DNA of 53,676 bases from Mesostigma viride (taxonomy: Eukaryota; Streptophyta; Mesostigmatophyceae; Mesostigmatales; Mesostigmataceae). This document shows positions 31,894 through 45,186 of the stretch, piece by piece; within the stretch, counting starts at the first letter, position 1; each line of letters starts with the position of its first letter. Made by a program: the position numbers and the translations under genes. The stretch lies in NCBI GenBank assembly GCA_009746045.1, contig RPFO01000721.1, positions 1-53,676 of the forward strand. The letters run 5' to 3'. Below the pieces are notes generated by a model. It was not told the DNA's origin. It searched no databases and saw only the letters and a list, made by a program, of their open reading frames with translations.

Positions 31894-32907
31894 AGGAATC
31901 GGCATACTAAGTTGCTGCTGCGCTGACTTGTGCTCCTGCTATGCGGCCGTGTTGATGTGCTACAGTTGTGCTGCTGCTGTGCTACGGTCATGCTGCTGCT
32001 GTGTTGCTGGGCTGATGTGTTGTTGCATTGATGTAGTGGCTATTGTTCCGCTACTACAATTTGCTACTGATGCCGCTGCTGGTGCTTTTTTGCATGTCAG
32101 TGCCCGCTATGTTCACACCACTGTTGCCGCGGTTGGTATCGCGTGATTTCCACCGGTTGTGCGTTGACATGTGTTACTCATGCATTTGCCCCTATATTTG
32201 GTAGCACGCGGTTTCGCGTTAGTTAGGTGCAGACAGCTGCATGTAGACAAACATCTTGTTTAAGTCGGTCAATTAACTGTTCTTGACGCATCATGGTCCA
32301 AGTCGACCGACCTGTAGGGACCAGTAGAGCAATTGTCTAGGAGAAAGAGCGTGATCGCTGCAGAAGCCGCGTGGCAGCCGTGGCTGTACCTGTAGTACGA
32401 CCTGCATATATATGGATACTGTATTTGGATACTGGGTTGTTTATCAATTCTGGTTTTAATTTATTTAGTGTACCTGGTGTTGGCATGCCAACTCAGTGCT
32501 AAACTACTTTATGCACAATGATGCAACTTGATGCTATAGTGACGTGCCACGATGTAACTTTATTAACTTCACCATTAGTCATGGGGTCAATAGGATTGCT
32601 CATTATGCCATGTTAACATGAACCATGGGTTACGTAATAGTGAAAACAGTAATCATGATGCTCCACTTGAAGTCTCCAACATGGTCATGTTTGGAATTTT
32701 ATTGATCATATTCACAATATATGAAAAGAGACAACAAACGTGGAAGCATGGCACGCCGAGGCCGATAATATATGTGTGAAATATGAAAAGAGACAACATC
32801 TTTGGCAAGCATGATCATATCATGCTTGCCAAACATATGAATGATATTGACCATGTCCAGAAACCATGTTTGCCAATGGTGCATTTAGGATACATTTGAA
32901 GCCGTGC
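31894..32907. other. right subterminal region of the large element
   Basis: No supported gene. It contains a 31-bp palindrome at 32802-32832 (TTGGCAAGCATGAT, 3-base centre, complement), a repeated ATATGAAAAGAGACAACA, and the diverged inverted partner of the left subterminal region, for example AAGCCGCGTGGC near 32365 against CCACGCGGCTTC near 23681. Confidence 0.6.
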
Positions 32908-32936
32908 AAATGTATCCTAATCCGGTAAAACCACCC
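32908..32936 (-). repeat. right 29-bp terminal inverted repeat, copy 1
   Basis: Reverse complement of 23390-23418. Just inside, TAGGATACATTTG is repeated in inverse, making a small terminal hairpin (32887-32919). Confidence 0.92.
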
Positions 32937-35900
32937 CAAGGAGCGGCTGCACACACACGTACACACACCATGCACGCAAGGGCCGGCTGCACTCACATGT
33001 ACATACACCGCGCATGCAAGGGGCGGTTGCACACACACGTACACACACCGCGCACGCAAGGGGCGGCTGCACACACACGTACATCCACCGCGCACGCAAG
33101 GGGCAACTGCACACACACGTACACACACCATGCACGGAAGGGGCGGCTGCACACACATGTACATACACCATGCACGCAAGGGGCGGCTGCACACACGTGT
33201 ACATACACCATGCACGCAAGGGGCAAGTGCACGCACACTTACACACACACCGCGCACGCAAGGGGCAACTGCACACACACGTACACACACCATGCACGGA
33301 AGGGGCGGCTGCACACACATGTACATACACCATGCACGCAAGGGGCGGCTGCACACACGTGTACATACACCATGCACGCAAGGGGCAAGTGCACGCACAC
33401 TTACACACACACCGCGCACGCAAGGGGCAACTGCACACACACGTACATCCACCGCGCACGCAAGGGGCGGCTGCACACACACGTACACACACCATGCACG
33501 CTTGGGGCGACGGCACTCACATGTACATACACCGCGCACGCAAGGGGCGGCTGCACACACACGTACACACACCATGCACGCAAGGGCCGGCTGCACTCAC
33601 ATGTACATACACCGCGCATGCAAGGGGCGAGTGCACGCACACTTACACACACACCGCGCACGCAAGGGACGCCTGCACACACACGTACATCCACCATGCA
33701 CGCAAGGGCCGGCTGCACACACACGTACATCCACCGAGCACGCAAGGGGCAACTGCACACACACGTACACACACCATGCACGCTTGGGGCGACGGCACTC
33801 ACATGTACATACACCGCGCACGCAAGGGGCGGCTGCACACACACGTACACACACCATGCACGCAAAGGCCGGCTGCACTCACATGTACATACACCGCGCA
33901 TGCAAGGGGCGGTTGCACACACACGTACACACACCATGCACGCAAGGGGCGGCTGCACACACACGTACATACACCGCGCACGCAAGGGGCGGCTGCACAC
34001 ACACGTACATCCACCGCGCACGCAAGGGGCAACTGCACACACACGTACACACACCATGCACGGAAGGGGCGGCTGCACACACATGTACATACACCATGCA
34101 CGCAAGGGGCGAGTGCACGCACACTTACACACACACCGCGCACGCAAGGGACGCCTGCACACACACGTACATCCACCATGCACGCAAGGGCCGGCTGCAC
34201 ACACATGCACGTACACACACCATGCACGCAAGGGGCGGCTGCACACACATGTACATCCACCGCGCACGCAAGGAGCGACTGCACACACACGTACATCCAC
34301 CGCGCATGCAAGGGCCGGCTGCACACACACGTACATCCACCGCGCATGCAAGGGGCGGCTGCACACACACGTACACACACCGCGCACGCAAGGAGCGACT
34401 GCACGCACACTTACACACACACCGCGCATGCAAGGGGCGGCTGCACACACACGTACACCCACCATGCACGCAAGGGCCGGCATGCACACACACGTACATA
34501 CTCTGCGCACGCACGGGGCGGCTGCACACACATGTACATCCACCGCGCACGCAAGGGACGGCATGCACACACACGTACACACACCATGCGCGCAAGGAGC
34601 GGCTGCACTCACGTGTACATCCACCGCGCACGCAAGGGACGGCTGCACACAAACGTACATCCACCGCGCACGCAAGGGGCAACTGCACACACACGTACAC
34701 ACACCATGCACGCAAGGGACGGCTGCACACAAACGTACATCCACCGCGCACGCAAGGGGCGGCTGCACTCACATGTACATACACCATGCACGCAAGGGCC
34801 GGCTGCACACACACGTACATCCACCGCGCACGCAAGGAGCGACTGCACACACACGTACATCCACCGCGCACGCAAGGGGCGAGTGCACACACACGTACAC
34901 ACACCATGCACGCAAGGGGCGAGTGCACACACATGTACATCCACCGCTCACGCAAGGAGCGACTGCACACACATGTCCACACACCATGCACGCAAGGGGC
35001 GGCTGCACACACACGTACACACACCATGCATGCACGCAAGGAACGGCATGCACACACACGTACACACACCATGCGCGCAAGGAGCGACTGCACACACACG
35101 TACATCCACCGCGCACGCAAGGGACGGCTGCACTCACATGTACATGCACCATGCACGCAAGGGGCGGCTGCACACACACGTACATCCACCGCGCACGCAA
35201 GGGGCGGCTGCACTCACATGTACATACACCATGCACGCAAGGGGCGGCTGCACACACACGTACATCCACCGCGCACGCAAGGGGCGAGTGCACACACACG
35301 TACACACACCATGCACGCAAGGGGCGAGTCCACACACATGTACATCCACCGCTCACGCAAGGAGCGACTGCACACACATGTCCACACACCATGCGCGCAA
35401 GGAGCGACTGCACACACACGTACATACACCGCGCACGCAAGGGGCGGCTGCACACACACGTACACACACCGCGCACGCAAGGGGCGGCTGCACACACACG
35501 TACATCCACCGCGCACGCAAGGGACGGCTGCACACAAACGTACATACACCGCGCACGCAAGGGGCGGCTGCACACACACGTACACACACCATGCACGCAA
35601 GGGCCGGCTGCACTCACAGGTACATACACCGCGCATGCAAGGGGCGAGTGCACGCACACTTACACACACACCGCGCACGCAAGGGACGCCTGCACACACA
35701 CGTACATCCACCATGCACGCAAGGGCCGGCTGCACACACACGTACATCCACCGAGCACGCAAGGGGCAACTGCACACACACGTACACACACCATGCACGC
35801 TCTGGGCGACGGCACTCACATGTACATACACCGCGCACGCAAGGGGCGGCTGCACACACACGTACACACACCATGCACGCAAGGGCCGGCTGCACTCACA

Positions 35901-36180
35901 TGTACATACACCGCGCATGCAAGGGGCGGTTGCACACACACGTACACACACCGCGCACGCAAGGGGCGGCTGCACACACACGTACATCCACCGCGCACGC
36001 AAGGGGCAACTGCACACACACGTACACACACCATGCACGGAAGGGGCGGCTGCACACACATGTACATACACCATGCACGCAAGGGGCGGCTGCACACACG
36101 TGTACATACACCATGCACGCAAGGGGCAAGTGCACGCACACTTACACACACACCGCGCACGCAAGGGGCAACTGCACACA
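32937..36180. repeat. 40-bp minisatellite, array 4 (between the two large elements)
   Basis: About 81 units have the same orientation as the others and start with the CAA duplication and GGAGCGG. Rare units include GCACGGGGCGG, ATGTCCACACACC and CATGCATGCACGCAAGG. It ends in ACA, the target duplication of the second large element. Confidence 0.97.
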
Positions 36181-36209
36181 GGGTGGTTTTACCGGATTAG
36201 GATACATTT
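36181..36209 (+). repeat. terminal inverted repeat, copy 2, left side
   Basis: 29 bp, identical to 23390-23418. It is followed by TGCACGGC as at the right end of copy 1, and by a subterminal region (36210-37223) without a supported gene. Confidence 0.92.
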
Positions 36210-37223
36210 GCACGGCTTCAAATGTATCCTAAATGCACCATTGGCAAACATGGTTTCTGGACATGGTCGATATCATTAATATGTTTGGCAAGCATAATAT
36301 GATCATGCTTGCCAAAGATGTTGTCTCTTTTCATATTTCACACATATATTATCGGCCTCGGCGTGCCATGCTTCCACGTTTGTTGTCTCTTTTCATATAT
36401 TGTGAATATGATCAATAAAATTCCAAACATGACCATGTTGGAGACTTCAAGTGGAGCATCATGATTACTGTTTTCACTATTACGTAACCCATGGTTCATG
36501 TTAACATGGCATAATGAGCAATCCTATTGACCCCATGACTAATGGTGAAGTTAATAAAGTTACATCGTGGCACGTCACTATAGCATCAAGTTGCATCATT
36601 GTGCATAAAGTAGTTTAGCACTGAGTTGGCATGCCAACACCAGGTACACTAAATAAATTAAAACCAGAATTGATAAACAACCCAGTATCCAAATACAGTA
36701 TCCATATATATGCAGGTCGTACTACAGGTACAGCCACGGCTGCCACGCGGCTTCTGCAGCGATCACGCTCTTTCTCCTAGACAATTGCTCTACTGGTCCC
36801 TACAGGTCGGTCGACTTGGACCATGATGCGTCAAGAACAGTTAATTGACCGACTTAAACAAGATGTTTGTCTACATGCAGCTGTCTGCACCTAACTAACG
36901 CGAAACCGCGTGCTACCAAATATAGGGGCAAATGCATGAGTAACACATGTCAACGCACAACCGGTGGAAATCACGCGATACCAACCGCGGCAACAGTGGT
37001 GTGAACATAGCGGGCACTGACATGCAAAAAAGCACCAGCAGCGGCATCAGTAGCAAATTGTAGTAGCGGAACAATAGCCACTACATCAATGCAACAACAC
37101 ATCAGCCCAGCAACACAGCAGCAGCATGACCGTAGCACAGCAGCAGCACAACTGTAGCACATCAACACGGCCGCATAGCAGGAGCACAAGTCAGCGCAGC
37201 AGCAACTTAGTATGCCGATTCCT

Positions 37224-37265
37224 GAATTTCCTATCAGTGGACTATAGTCCATTGATAGGAAATTC
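37224..37265. repeat. 42-bp palindrome, copy 2
   Basis: Counterpart of 31852-31893 with the same single mismatch per arm. The CTG/CAG-rich flank is at 37266-37480. Confidence 0.9.
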
Positions 37266-37482
37266 ACTAATAGGCAGTACTAGCTCAGCAGCACGGCAGC
37301 AATGCAGCAGTGCATCAACACAGCAGCACGACAGCAATACATCAGCGGCACGGCAGCAATGCAGCAACACATCAGCACAATAGCACAGCAGCAGTACGGC
37401 AGCAATGCAGCAGCAATAGCATGGCAGCACAGCAGCAGCAGCAGCACATGAGCAGCTCAATGACAACAACGCTGCTTGCGCT

Positions 37483-39013
37483 TCAGCAGTCGTCGTCGTC
37501 GTCATCGTCATCGGCAAGGATGAGCGCTCGCTTCCGACGCCGGGAGGCGCCTGCGTTGTTGTTCTCCGCCACAACGTCGCTGGGTGGAACCATCTCGCGC
37601 AATCGAGCCTCGGCCAGGGTGATATCCGGCGCTTGCAACGCAGGGACGACCACACCGGGGCACCCGCAGATCTGTGCCTCCAGCTCGTGGAGAGGCACGC
37701 AAGAAACCGCGTCCTCCTCCCAACGGGCACCCCAGTACATGGCTACCATGTCGTTTTGCGTGTCGACAACAGCGACACGACCATGGTACCTGCCGTCCCG
37801 GCTTTCGGTGCGACCGTCCGCGGATGTCACACGCTCCGACGCCCAATGACACACGACTTGCCCTACGAGGTTGCGGCTGCCACTCTTGACCTGCAGCGTT
37901 ACGCCTTCCCAGCATGCCTTCGCCATGCCGACGATGCCCTTCGAGCATTCAGCATCTTGCCACTTCACGACCGGGTGTTCCGCGTCATAGGGCACCTCCT
38001 TCAGCGCCTTTAGGCACTCCTTGGTGAGCTTTTCGTTCGCACCCAAGGAGACTCCATGGGGCGGCTGACCTCGCTTGCCCACCACTTGTGTCAAGACGAG
38101 GTCTGAGGCGGTGATGATCACCGTGTGCGCCGCAGTGGTTGGCGGATGGGGCCATTGCGCAATGTCTGTATTCCACGGGTGCCACGTGTCATGCAAATGC
38201 TTAGCGCGGTATACAAAGAGCTCAATAGAAGGTTGGCCGCCATCCTCCTTCGCAACCACCTCCTTGATGATGCCAACGAGGACTGGAGTCCACGTGAGCT
38301 TCGAGTTGCAGAGAATACCAGCTGAAGGGTGCCAGTATAGAACAGCGGAGCCTTTCTCAACGCCTTGCATGCGCTTCAAGTAAGCGACCTTGGCTGCCAT
38401 GGCCCTGTCTTCTGCCGCCCATTCCTGCTGTGTGTGGCCATCATGACGAACTCGGTCTACCAGCGGGGTGACGCGCACCGCCTCTGCGTCGACCAACGCC
38501 ATGAAGTGCTCTTCTTGCGTCGGTGGTGGTTCAGGCGCTGCATCGTGCTCACGCAGGGCGGAGATGTCCGCGCGAGATGGCCACGGCAAAGGGCGCCACT
38601 CCTCAGGCACCTCCTCAGGGGCATGTGGGACTTGACTTGCGAAAAAAGGCCTTGTTTGGCTTGATGGTGTCGGGCGGAAAGTACCACTGCCAGATGCCAT
38701 GGGGCAACTTCTCGACCCTTGTTTTGATCGACTCCAGCTCCTTCCCCAGAAACTCCATGTTCAATGGTGCGAAGGCTGGGGTGTCCTGCAACATCGGAAT
38801 GCGGTCTGGATCCACAAGTCGGACGCCAAACAGCGGCCGCCCCTCCGCATCAAACCTGTATGGCTGTGTCATCGCCTTCCCGCACCGTGGCGCGCCTTCC
38901 TGTCGAGTCCCCGCGGGCTGCCACGGCGTCTTTTGGGACTCCGTGGTCCGGTAGGACAACCAGGTCTCTGTGTTGCCCTGTACCTGGAAGAAGACGGCGT
39001 GGTGCACCTTCAT
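37483..39013 (-). CDS. unknown ~508-codon protein, copy 2, same frameshift
   Basis: Counterpart of 30104-31634. It has the same start (MKVHHAVFFQ), the same six-base homopolymer (38642-38647) separating two frames, the same possible Tudor-like segment and Asp-rich end. Few amino-acid differences are visible: Ala for Thr in ADIS(T/A)LREHD, Glu for Lys in GAN(K/E)KLTKE, and Cys for Trp in GAPR(W/C)GKAM. Sharing of the frameshift by two independently inserted copies means that it predates them, is a programmed event, or is a systematic base-calling artefact of the same context. Confidence 0.6.
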
Positions 39014-39017
39014 TGAG

Positions 39018-40025
39018 CGACCGCGTTTTTCAGGCACCGGCTGTGCCGCTCCGCCGCTCCGCCGCTCCGCCGCCCGCCGGCTGCGCCGCCGGCCCGCCGC
39101 GCGCCGGCTGCCCCGCCCCGTAGCCCGTCGACAGGCTGCCCCGCCCCGCCGCATGCCAGCTGCGCCGGCCCGCCGCCCACGCGCGCCGGCAGCGCCGTTG
39201 GCCCCCCGCGCGCCGACGGCCCTGCCCCGCCGCCCGTTGACAGCCCCGCCCCGCCGCATGCCAGCTGCGCCGGCCCGCCGCCCATGCGCGCCGGCAGCGC
39301 CGCTGGCCCCCCGCGCGCCGACGGCCCTGCCCCGCCGCCCGTCGACTGCCCCGCCCCGCCGCCCGTCGACAGCCCTGCCCCGCCGCATGCAGGCTGCGCC
39401 GCCGCTGCCACCTCGCTGCGCGCTGGCTGCGCCACCTCGCCGCCCGCCGACGGCGCCGCCCCGCCGCGCACCGGCTGCCCCGCCCCGCCGCCTGTCGACT
39501 GCCCCGCCCCGCCGCATGCCAGCTGCGCCGGCCCGCCGCCCACGCGCGCCGGCAGCGCCGCTGGCCCCCCGCGCGCTGACGGCCCTGCCCCGCCGCCCGT
39601 CGACTGCCCCGCCCCGCCGCCCGTCGACAGCCCCGACCCACCGCATGCCAGGTGCGCCGGCCCGCCGCCCGCGCGCGCCGGCAGCGCCGCTGGCCCCCCG
39701 CGCGCCGACGGCCCTGCCCCGCCGCCCGTCAACAGCCCTGCCCCGACGCCCGTCGACAGCCCCGCCCCGCCGCATGCCAGCTGCGCCGGCCCGCTGCCCA
39801 CGCGCGCCGGCAGCGCCGCTGGCCCTGCCCCGCCGCCCGTCGACTGCCCCGCCCCGCCGCCCGTCGACAGCCCTGCCCCGCCGCATGCCAGGTGCGCCGG
39901 CCCGCCGCCCGCGCGCACCGGCAGCGCCGCTGGCCCCCCGCGCGCCGACGGCCCTGCCCCGCCGCCCGTCGACAGCCCCGCCCCGCCGCATGCCAGCTGC
40001 GCCGGCCGGCCGCCCATGCGCGCCA
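39018..40025 (-). repeat. GC-rich minisatellite, copy 2
   Basis: Counterpart of 29095-30090, with several base changes and one small length difference. Confidence 0.93.
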
Positions 40026-41165
40026 TGCGCTTCGCAGGTCCATTGGGATCATGAGGCCTGCGCAGAATCTCACCTCGGAGGCCCGTGCTACTTCTAGTAA
40101 GATGCTTGCATTTTCAATGCGTCACCTATATGCAGGCATAGAGGGTGGTACATGGCGCTAGACTCATCAAGGGATAGGAGCCATGCCCTCAGCAATTACT
40201 CACCTCCTGGCCCTTGCTGTTGCGGTCTCGGATGAAGATGATGGTCTACACGCCGCCGCATGCAAACAAGGAATGAGAGACAAAGCCGTGCGAGGCCAAT
40301 ATGGGCACAGTGAGAGAAACAAGTCGACGCGAACCTACATCACGAGTGTCAGCGAAGGGGACCCATGGGAGAAGTCTCCCTCCCATGGTATCATTCACGG
40401 ACACACGCAGCGGCCATGGGAACAGCCAAAACAGCAGGTTCACACACGCAAGGGCAACGACCTGCAGTGCCTGACCAGCATGTCGGTCAGTTGTGATTGG
40501 CAAGGCAGAGCCACACACACCAGGTACACGCTGCATGGGCAGGGAAGACGCTCTTACATGAGAAAAAGCGAGGAAACGTGCGCGAGAAGGATATTAAGAG
40601 CGATCCGCGCTAGAAGGATGCTACAATAGCATCATATATTCAAGAATTAGCAAAGAAAGATGTAGAAAAGAGACAAAAGAAAGAAATACGAGAGAAAGCA
40701 AAGACAGGGAGCTGCCAAACAGGGCAGACAAAAGGTTACGAGCGGCAAGAGTTGTGAACGCTGCACTTGATTGCTTTCTCTGACTTGTCAACTGCGAAGA
40801 GTGACTGACTTACCTCTCTGGAAATGGTATGCTCAGCATCCCATGGTAATGAAATGGTGAGCTATGCTGTCAGACATGCCTATATAACATAGCTACCCTA
40901 GGGTCCTAATACAAAACTAGAAATCAAACCATACCGTGAGTTTCCCGGCTCGCACGGCCTCCTCCCTTTGTGCCGACGCCTGCAAACACAACGGGCCGTG
41001 GAGGAGGGTGGAAAGGTGGGCAAGTGTGGAGGAGTTTGGGGGGGACCGGGTTGAGCAGCGGTGGGGGAAAGATGTGCCGGTCATGATGTTGTCAACTACA
41101 GCTGTTGTATCGTGATTCACCTTCAATAAGTCTACTGTTCTACATCCGGTGGTGGATGGACACAA
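40026..41165 (-). other. candidate 5' exons and introns, copy 2
   Basis: Counterpart of 28002-29090. The small exon-like stretches are retained. At 40808-40814 the minus strand has AGAG|GTAAGT, a consensus donor; at the matching point copy 1 (28306-28313) reads AGAGATATC, so the donor is destroyed there. Confidence 0.3.
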
Positions 41166-41509
41166 GCAATAAAGGCCCCGCCCACAACTCAGATTTCTTT
41201 AGAAAATCTACTGATCTACATTCGATGGCGCCTTCACAGAAGCAGGAAACTCCGCCCACCGGTCAAATGTGACGCCCAACAAAGCCCCAACTTATTTCTT
41301 CAAGAAGTATACTGTTTTACATCCGGTAGTGCTTGGACAGAAGCAATATGTAAAGCCCGCCCACAAATCGGATTTCTTTACGAAAAACCTGTTTTACATT
41401 CGATGGGGTCTTGACAGATTCAAGCAGCAATACTCGTTTCTACCTGCGTGCGACTGCAGCGGCCGAGTGCTGCAACTTGCCTTCACGTCCCAGTCTTCAC
41501 GTGTCAGTC

Positions 41510-42735
41510 CTGGTCTTCACGTCTTCACGTCTTCACGTCTTCACGTCTTCACGTCTTCACGTCTTCACGTCTTCACGACTTCACCTGAACTTGCGGCGTA
41601 TCGTATCTTTGATACCTTGCATGCACGTCTTCACGTCTTCACGTCTTCACCGCGTCTTCACCTGTCTTCACCACGTCTTCACGTCTTCGCGTCTTCACGT
41701 CTTCACGGCTTCACCTGAACACCTGAACTTCACCTGAACTTGCCGTATCGTGTCTTCACGTCTTCACGTCTTCACGTCTTCACGTCTTCACCGCGTCTTC
41801 ACCTGTCTTCACCACGTCTTCACGGCTTCACGGCTTCACGTCTTCACGGCTTCACCTGAACACCTGAACTTCACCTGAACTTGCCGTATCGTGTCTTCAC
41901 GTCTTCACGTCTTCACGTCTTCACGTCTTCACGTCTTCACCGCGTCTTCACCTGTCTTCACCACGTCTTCACGTCTTCGCGTCTTCACGTCTTCACGGCT
42001 TCACCTGAACACCTGAACTTCACCTGAACTTGCCGTATCGTGTCTTCACGTCTTCACGTCTTCACGTCTTCACGTCTTCACCGCGTCTTCACCTGTCTTC
42101 ACCACGTCTTCACGGCTTCACGGCTTCACGTCTTCACGGCTTCACCTGAACACCTGAACTTCACCTGAACTTGCCGTATCGTGTCTTCACGTCTTCACGT
42201 CTTCACGTCTTCACGTCTTCACGTCTTCACCGCGTCTTCACCTGTCTTCACCACGTCTTCACGGCTTCACGGCTTCACGTCTTCACGGCTTCACCTGAAC
42301 ACCTGAACTTCACCTGAACTTGCCGTATCGTGTCTTCACGTCTTCACGTCTTCACGTCTTCACGTCTTCACGTCTTCACCGCGTCTTCACCTGTCTTCAC
42401 CACGTCTTCACGGCCTCACGGCTTCACGTCTTCACGGCTTCACCTGAACACCTGAACTTCACCTGAACTTGCCGTATCGTGTCTTCACGTCTTCACGTCT
42501 TCACGTCTTCACGTCTTCACGTCTTCACCGCGTCTTCACCTGTCTTCACCACGTCTTCACGGCTTCACGGCTTCACGTCTTCACGGCTTCACCTGAACAC
42601 CTGAACTTCACCTGAACTTGCCGTATCGTGTCTTCACGTCTTCACGTCTTCACGTCTTCACGTCTTCACCGCGTCTTCACCTGTCTTCACCACGTCTTCA
42701 CGGCTTCACCTGAACACCTGAACTTTGCGTATCGT
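41510..42735 (-). repeat. GTGAAGACG higher-order repeat, copy 2
   Basis: Seven higher-order marks (complement of CACGATACGGCAAG) lie at about 41742, 41882, 42032, 42172, 42322, 42472 and 42622, spaced 140 or 150 bp. Copy 1 has five. Confidence 0.95.
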
Positions 42736-43238
42736 ATCTTTCATACATTGCATCATTTGCATGCCTTGGAGCTGCACGTCTTCAAGCAGTGTCACCCAGT
42801 TCCCGCTTGATTCAAATGCACTTCGCGCTTGAATTCGTGACTTCGCCCCGCTCAAGGTGGAAAGAATGATGGGCACTAGCCACGGGAACTATGCCCGATG
42901 CTGATAGCCGAAGCGATGACATGGACGAATTGATTGATTTGTGTTATGCCGGGGACGATTGTAGAAAATGGGTGCTAGGAAAGAAATCTGGTGCCATGAA
43001 AGTAGATTTTTTGGCCGGTGCAAACCACCAATGCGCCGGCCGATGTGGCAAGGTCCTGCACGGCAGCCAGAGCGCACCCAGCCAGAGCGTACCCAGCCGC
43101 TGCCGCCGCCGACCCCCGTACTGGTGGGCGTGGAACAGACGATGAGAGAGATGCAACGAGCTATGGAGAACCAAAGCAAGAAGGTTGAAGAGCTTGGTTT
43201 GCAGCTGCGTCAAGAGGTGCAGAAACAAGTGGTCCAGC

Positions 43239-43239
<1 letters not shown>

Positions 43240-43277
<38 letters not shown>

Positions 43278-43314
43278 TGCAGCAGCAACTGCAGCAGCAA
43301 CTGCAGCAACAACT

Positions 43315-43382
<68 letters not shown>
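43240..43382 (+). repeat. CAG tract, copy 2
   Basis: Same interrupted CAG/CAACTG structure as 25978-26103, four triplets longer. Confidence 0.93.
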
Positions 43383-43383
<1 letters not shown>

Positions 43384-43599
43384 CTTCAGTTCCCGCAGGC
43401 AGCGTCGGCAATGTCGCAGTTTCCACAGGCATTGTCGGCACTGCAGCAGTTTTCGCAGGGACCGTCGGCAGCAGAGCAGTTCCCGCAGGGATCATCGGTG
43501 GTGCAGCAGTTCTTTGTGAGTCATTCGTGTAGTGTTGAGTGGGTGGGGTGGGGGTGTGTGTGGGGGGGGGGTGTAGGGGGGTTTGACTGTGTGACTGCG

Positions 43600-44385
43600 T
43601 GGCTGCTTGGCTGGAAAGGAGGGTGCGTGGCTGTGTGGCTGCGTGGCTGCGCTGCTGCGTGGCTGCGTGGCTGCGTGGCTGCGTGGCTGCGTGGCTGCGC
43701 TGCTGCGTGGCTGCGTGGCTGCGTGGCTGTGTGGCTGCGTGGCTGCGCTGCTGCGTGGCTGCGTGGCTGCGCTGCTGCGTGGCTGCGTGGCTGGAAAGGA
43801 GGGTGCGTGGCTGTGTGGCTGCGTGGCTGCGCTGCTGCGTGGCTGCGTGGCTGCTTGGCTGGAAAGGAGGGTGCGTGGCTGTGTGGCTGCGTGGCTGCGC
43901 TGCTGCGTGGCTGCGTGGCTGCGTGGCTGCGTGGCTGCGTGGCTGCGTGGCTGCGTGGCTGCGTGGCTGCGTGGCTGGAAAGGAGGGTGCGTGGCTGTGT
44001 GGCTGCGTGGCTGCGCTGCTGCGTGGCTGCGTGGCTGCGTGGCTGCGCTGCTGCGTGGCTGCGTGGCTGCGTGGCTGTGTGGCTGCGTGGCTGCGCTGCT
44101 GCGTGGCTGCGTGGCTGCGTGGCTGCGTGGCTGCTTGGCTGGAAAGGAGGGTGCGTGGCTGTGTGGCTGCGTGGCTGCGCTGCTGCGTGGCTGCGTGGCT
44201 GCGTGGCTGGAAAGGAGGGTGCGTGGCTGTGTGGCTGCGTGGCTGCGCTGCTGCGTGGCTGCGTGGCTGCGTGGCTGCGTGGCTGCTTGGCTGGAAAGGA
44301 GGGTGCGTGGCTGTGTGGCTGCGTGTAGCTGCGCTGCTGCGTGGCTGCGTGGCTGCGTGGCTGCGTGGCTGCGTGGCTGGCTGGG
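43600..44385 (+). repeat. 8-bp GTGGCTGC minisatellite, copy 2
   Basis: About half the length of the copy 1 array, with the same higher-order block TTGGCTGGAAAGGAGGGTGC. The right end has a G run (about 44384-44395). Confidence 0.95.
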
Positions 44386-45186
44386 GGGGGGGGGGGTGCC
44401 GGGTGCGTGGATGCGTGGATGTGTGGCTGGGTGGGTGCGTCACTGCGTGGCTGGCTGGCTCTGTGGCTGCGTGGGCGGCTGGATGGCCGGGTCAGCGTGG
44501 CTTCGTGTTCAATGGGATGCTAATATGTTGTTGCCTTTGGATGCCACAGTTCATGGATTCTTTTGTTCACATGCAGGTGCTGCCGTCTTCCCCATCGACG
44601 TCGTCAAGACCGATGTCGCCAAGAAGGATGATGCAATCACTCTCGGCCATGTTTAACTCATGTGGGCCTTCATGGCCATACGGGAAATATTATTGAATCA
44701 GTTCTTTGACACTGAGTTGGCACTACGCAACACCTTTGATGCACATGAGTGCAGGGCGCATGTGTTGAAACCATGCAACCATGGCGATCCCTCAAAAAGT
44801 TTGGTTATGTAATAAGTGACACAATTATTCCGGACGTATGATGGCCCAACGTCCTGTAAGGTTGAGTTGTCTTGGAGGAGGAGCGTGATGACCGCGGAAG
44901 CCGCGTGGGTGTCTGTAGTGCTATATCTTGAAGATGTACGGTCTTGGAAGAGTTATGGTCTTGGAATCATATAATAATGAACTTGGAATAAAGTTGCGGG
45001 CAGCCTTCAATTGGCATATGTTGTCTCATTGATGTTGTCTCATTGCGTTAATGGGTCAATTGTCTTAGTTTATATAATGTATATCTTGGGAAACTCATTG
45101 CTTCAATAAAATGCATGCTAGGCGCAATCAACCCCCACAAACACATCTGAAAACTGCACAGTGCATCAAATGTATCCTAGACAAAA

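Larger units (their letters stand above)
23390..32936 (+). mobile_element. 9.5-kb TIR element, unclassified, copy 1
   Basis: The ends are 29-bp perfect inverted repeats starting GGGTGGTTTTACCGGATTAG (23390-23418 and 32908-32936). CAA flanks both sides (23387-23389 and 32937-32939). Joining the flanks gives GCACGCAAGGAGCGGCTG, a normal array unit, so the 3-bp duplication is exact. Sequence inside both ends (about 600 bp) is diverged but alignable as an inverted repeat. The contents are a Gln-rich gene-like region, several minisatellites and a ~500-codon gene. No known transposase motif was found. Arbitrary 3-bp duplications occur in CACTA/CMC and PIF-Harbinger elements, but the terminal sequence and the non-TWA targets fit neither well. 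Confidence 0.88.
42891..44656 (+). pseudogene. Gln-rich coiled-coil protein gene, copy 2
   Basis: Counterpart of 23935-26451, with the same three-frame organisation: acidic start at 42891, coiled coil into polyGln in the frame of 42968-43519, and the FPQ-rich tail in a third frame. The GTGAGT donor (43516-43521) and the acceptor TTTGTTCACATGCAG ending at 44576 are conserved, giving a 1061-bp apparent intron. Conservation of both splice sites while intron length changed by 763 bp is mild support for a real intron. Confidence 0.4.
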
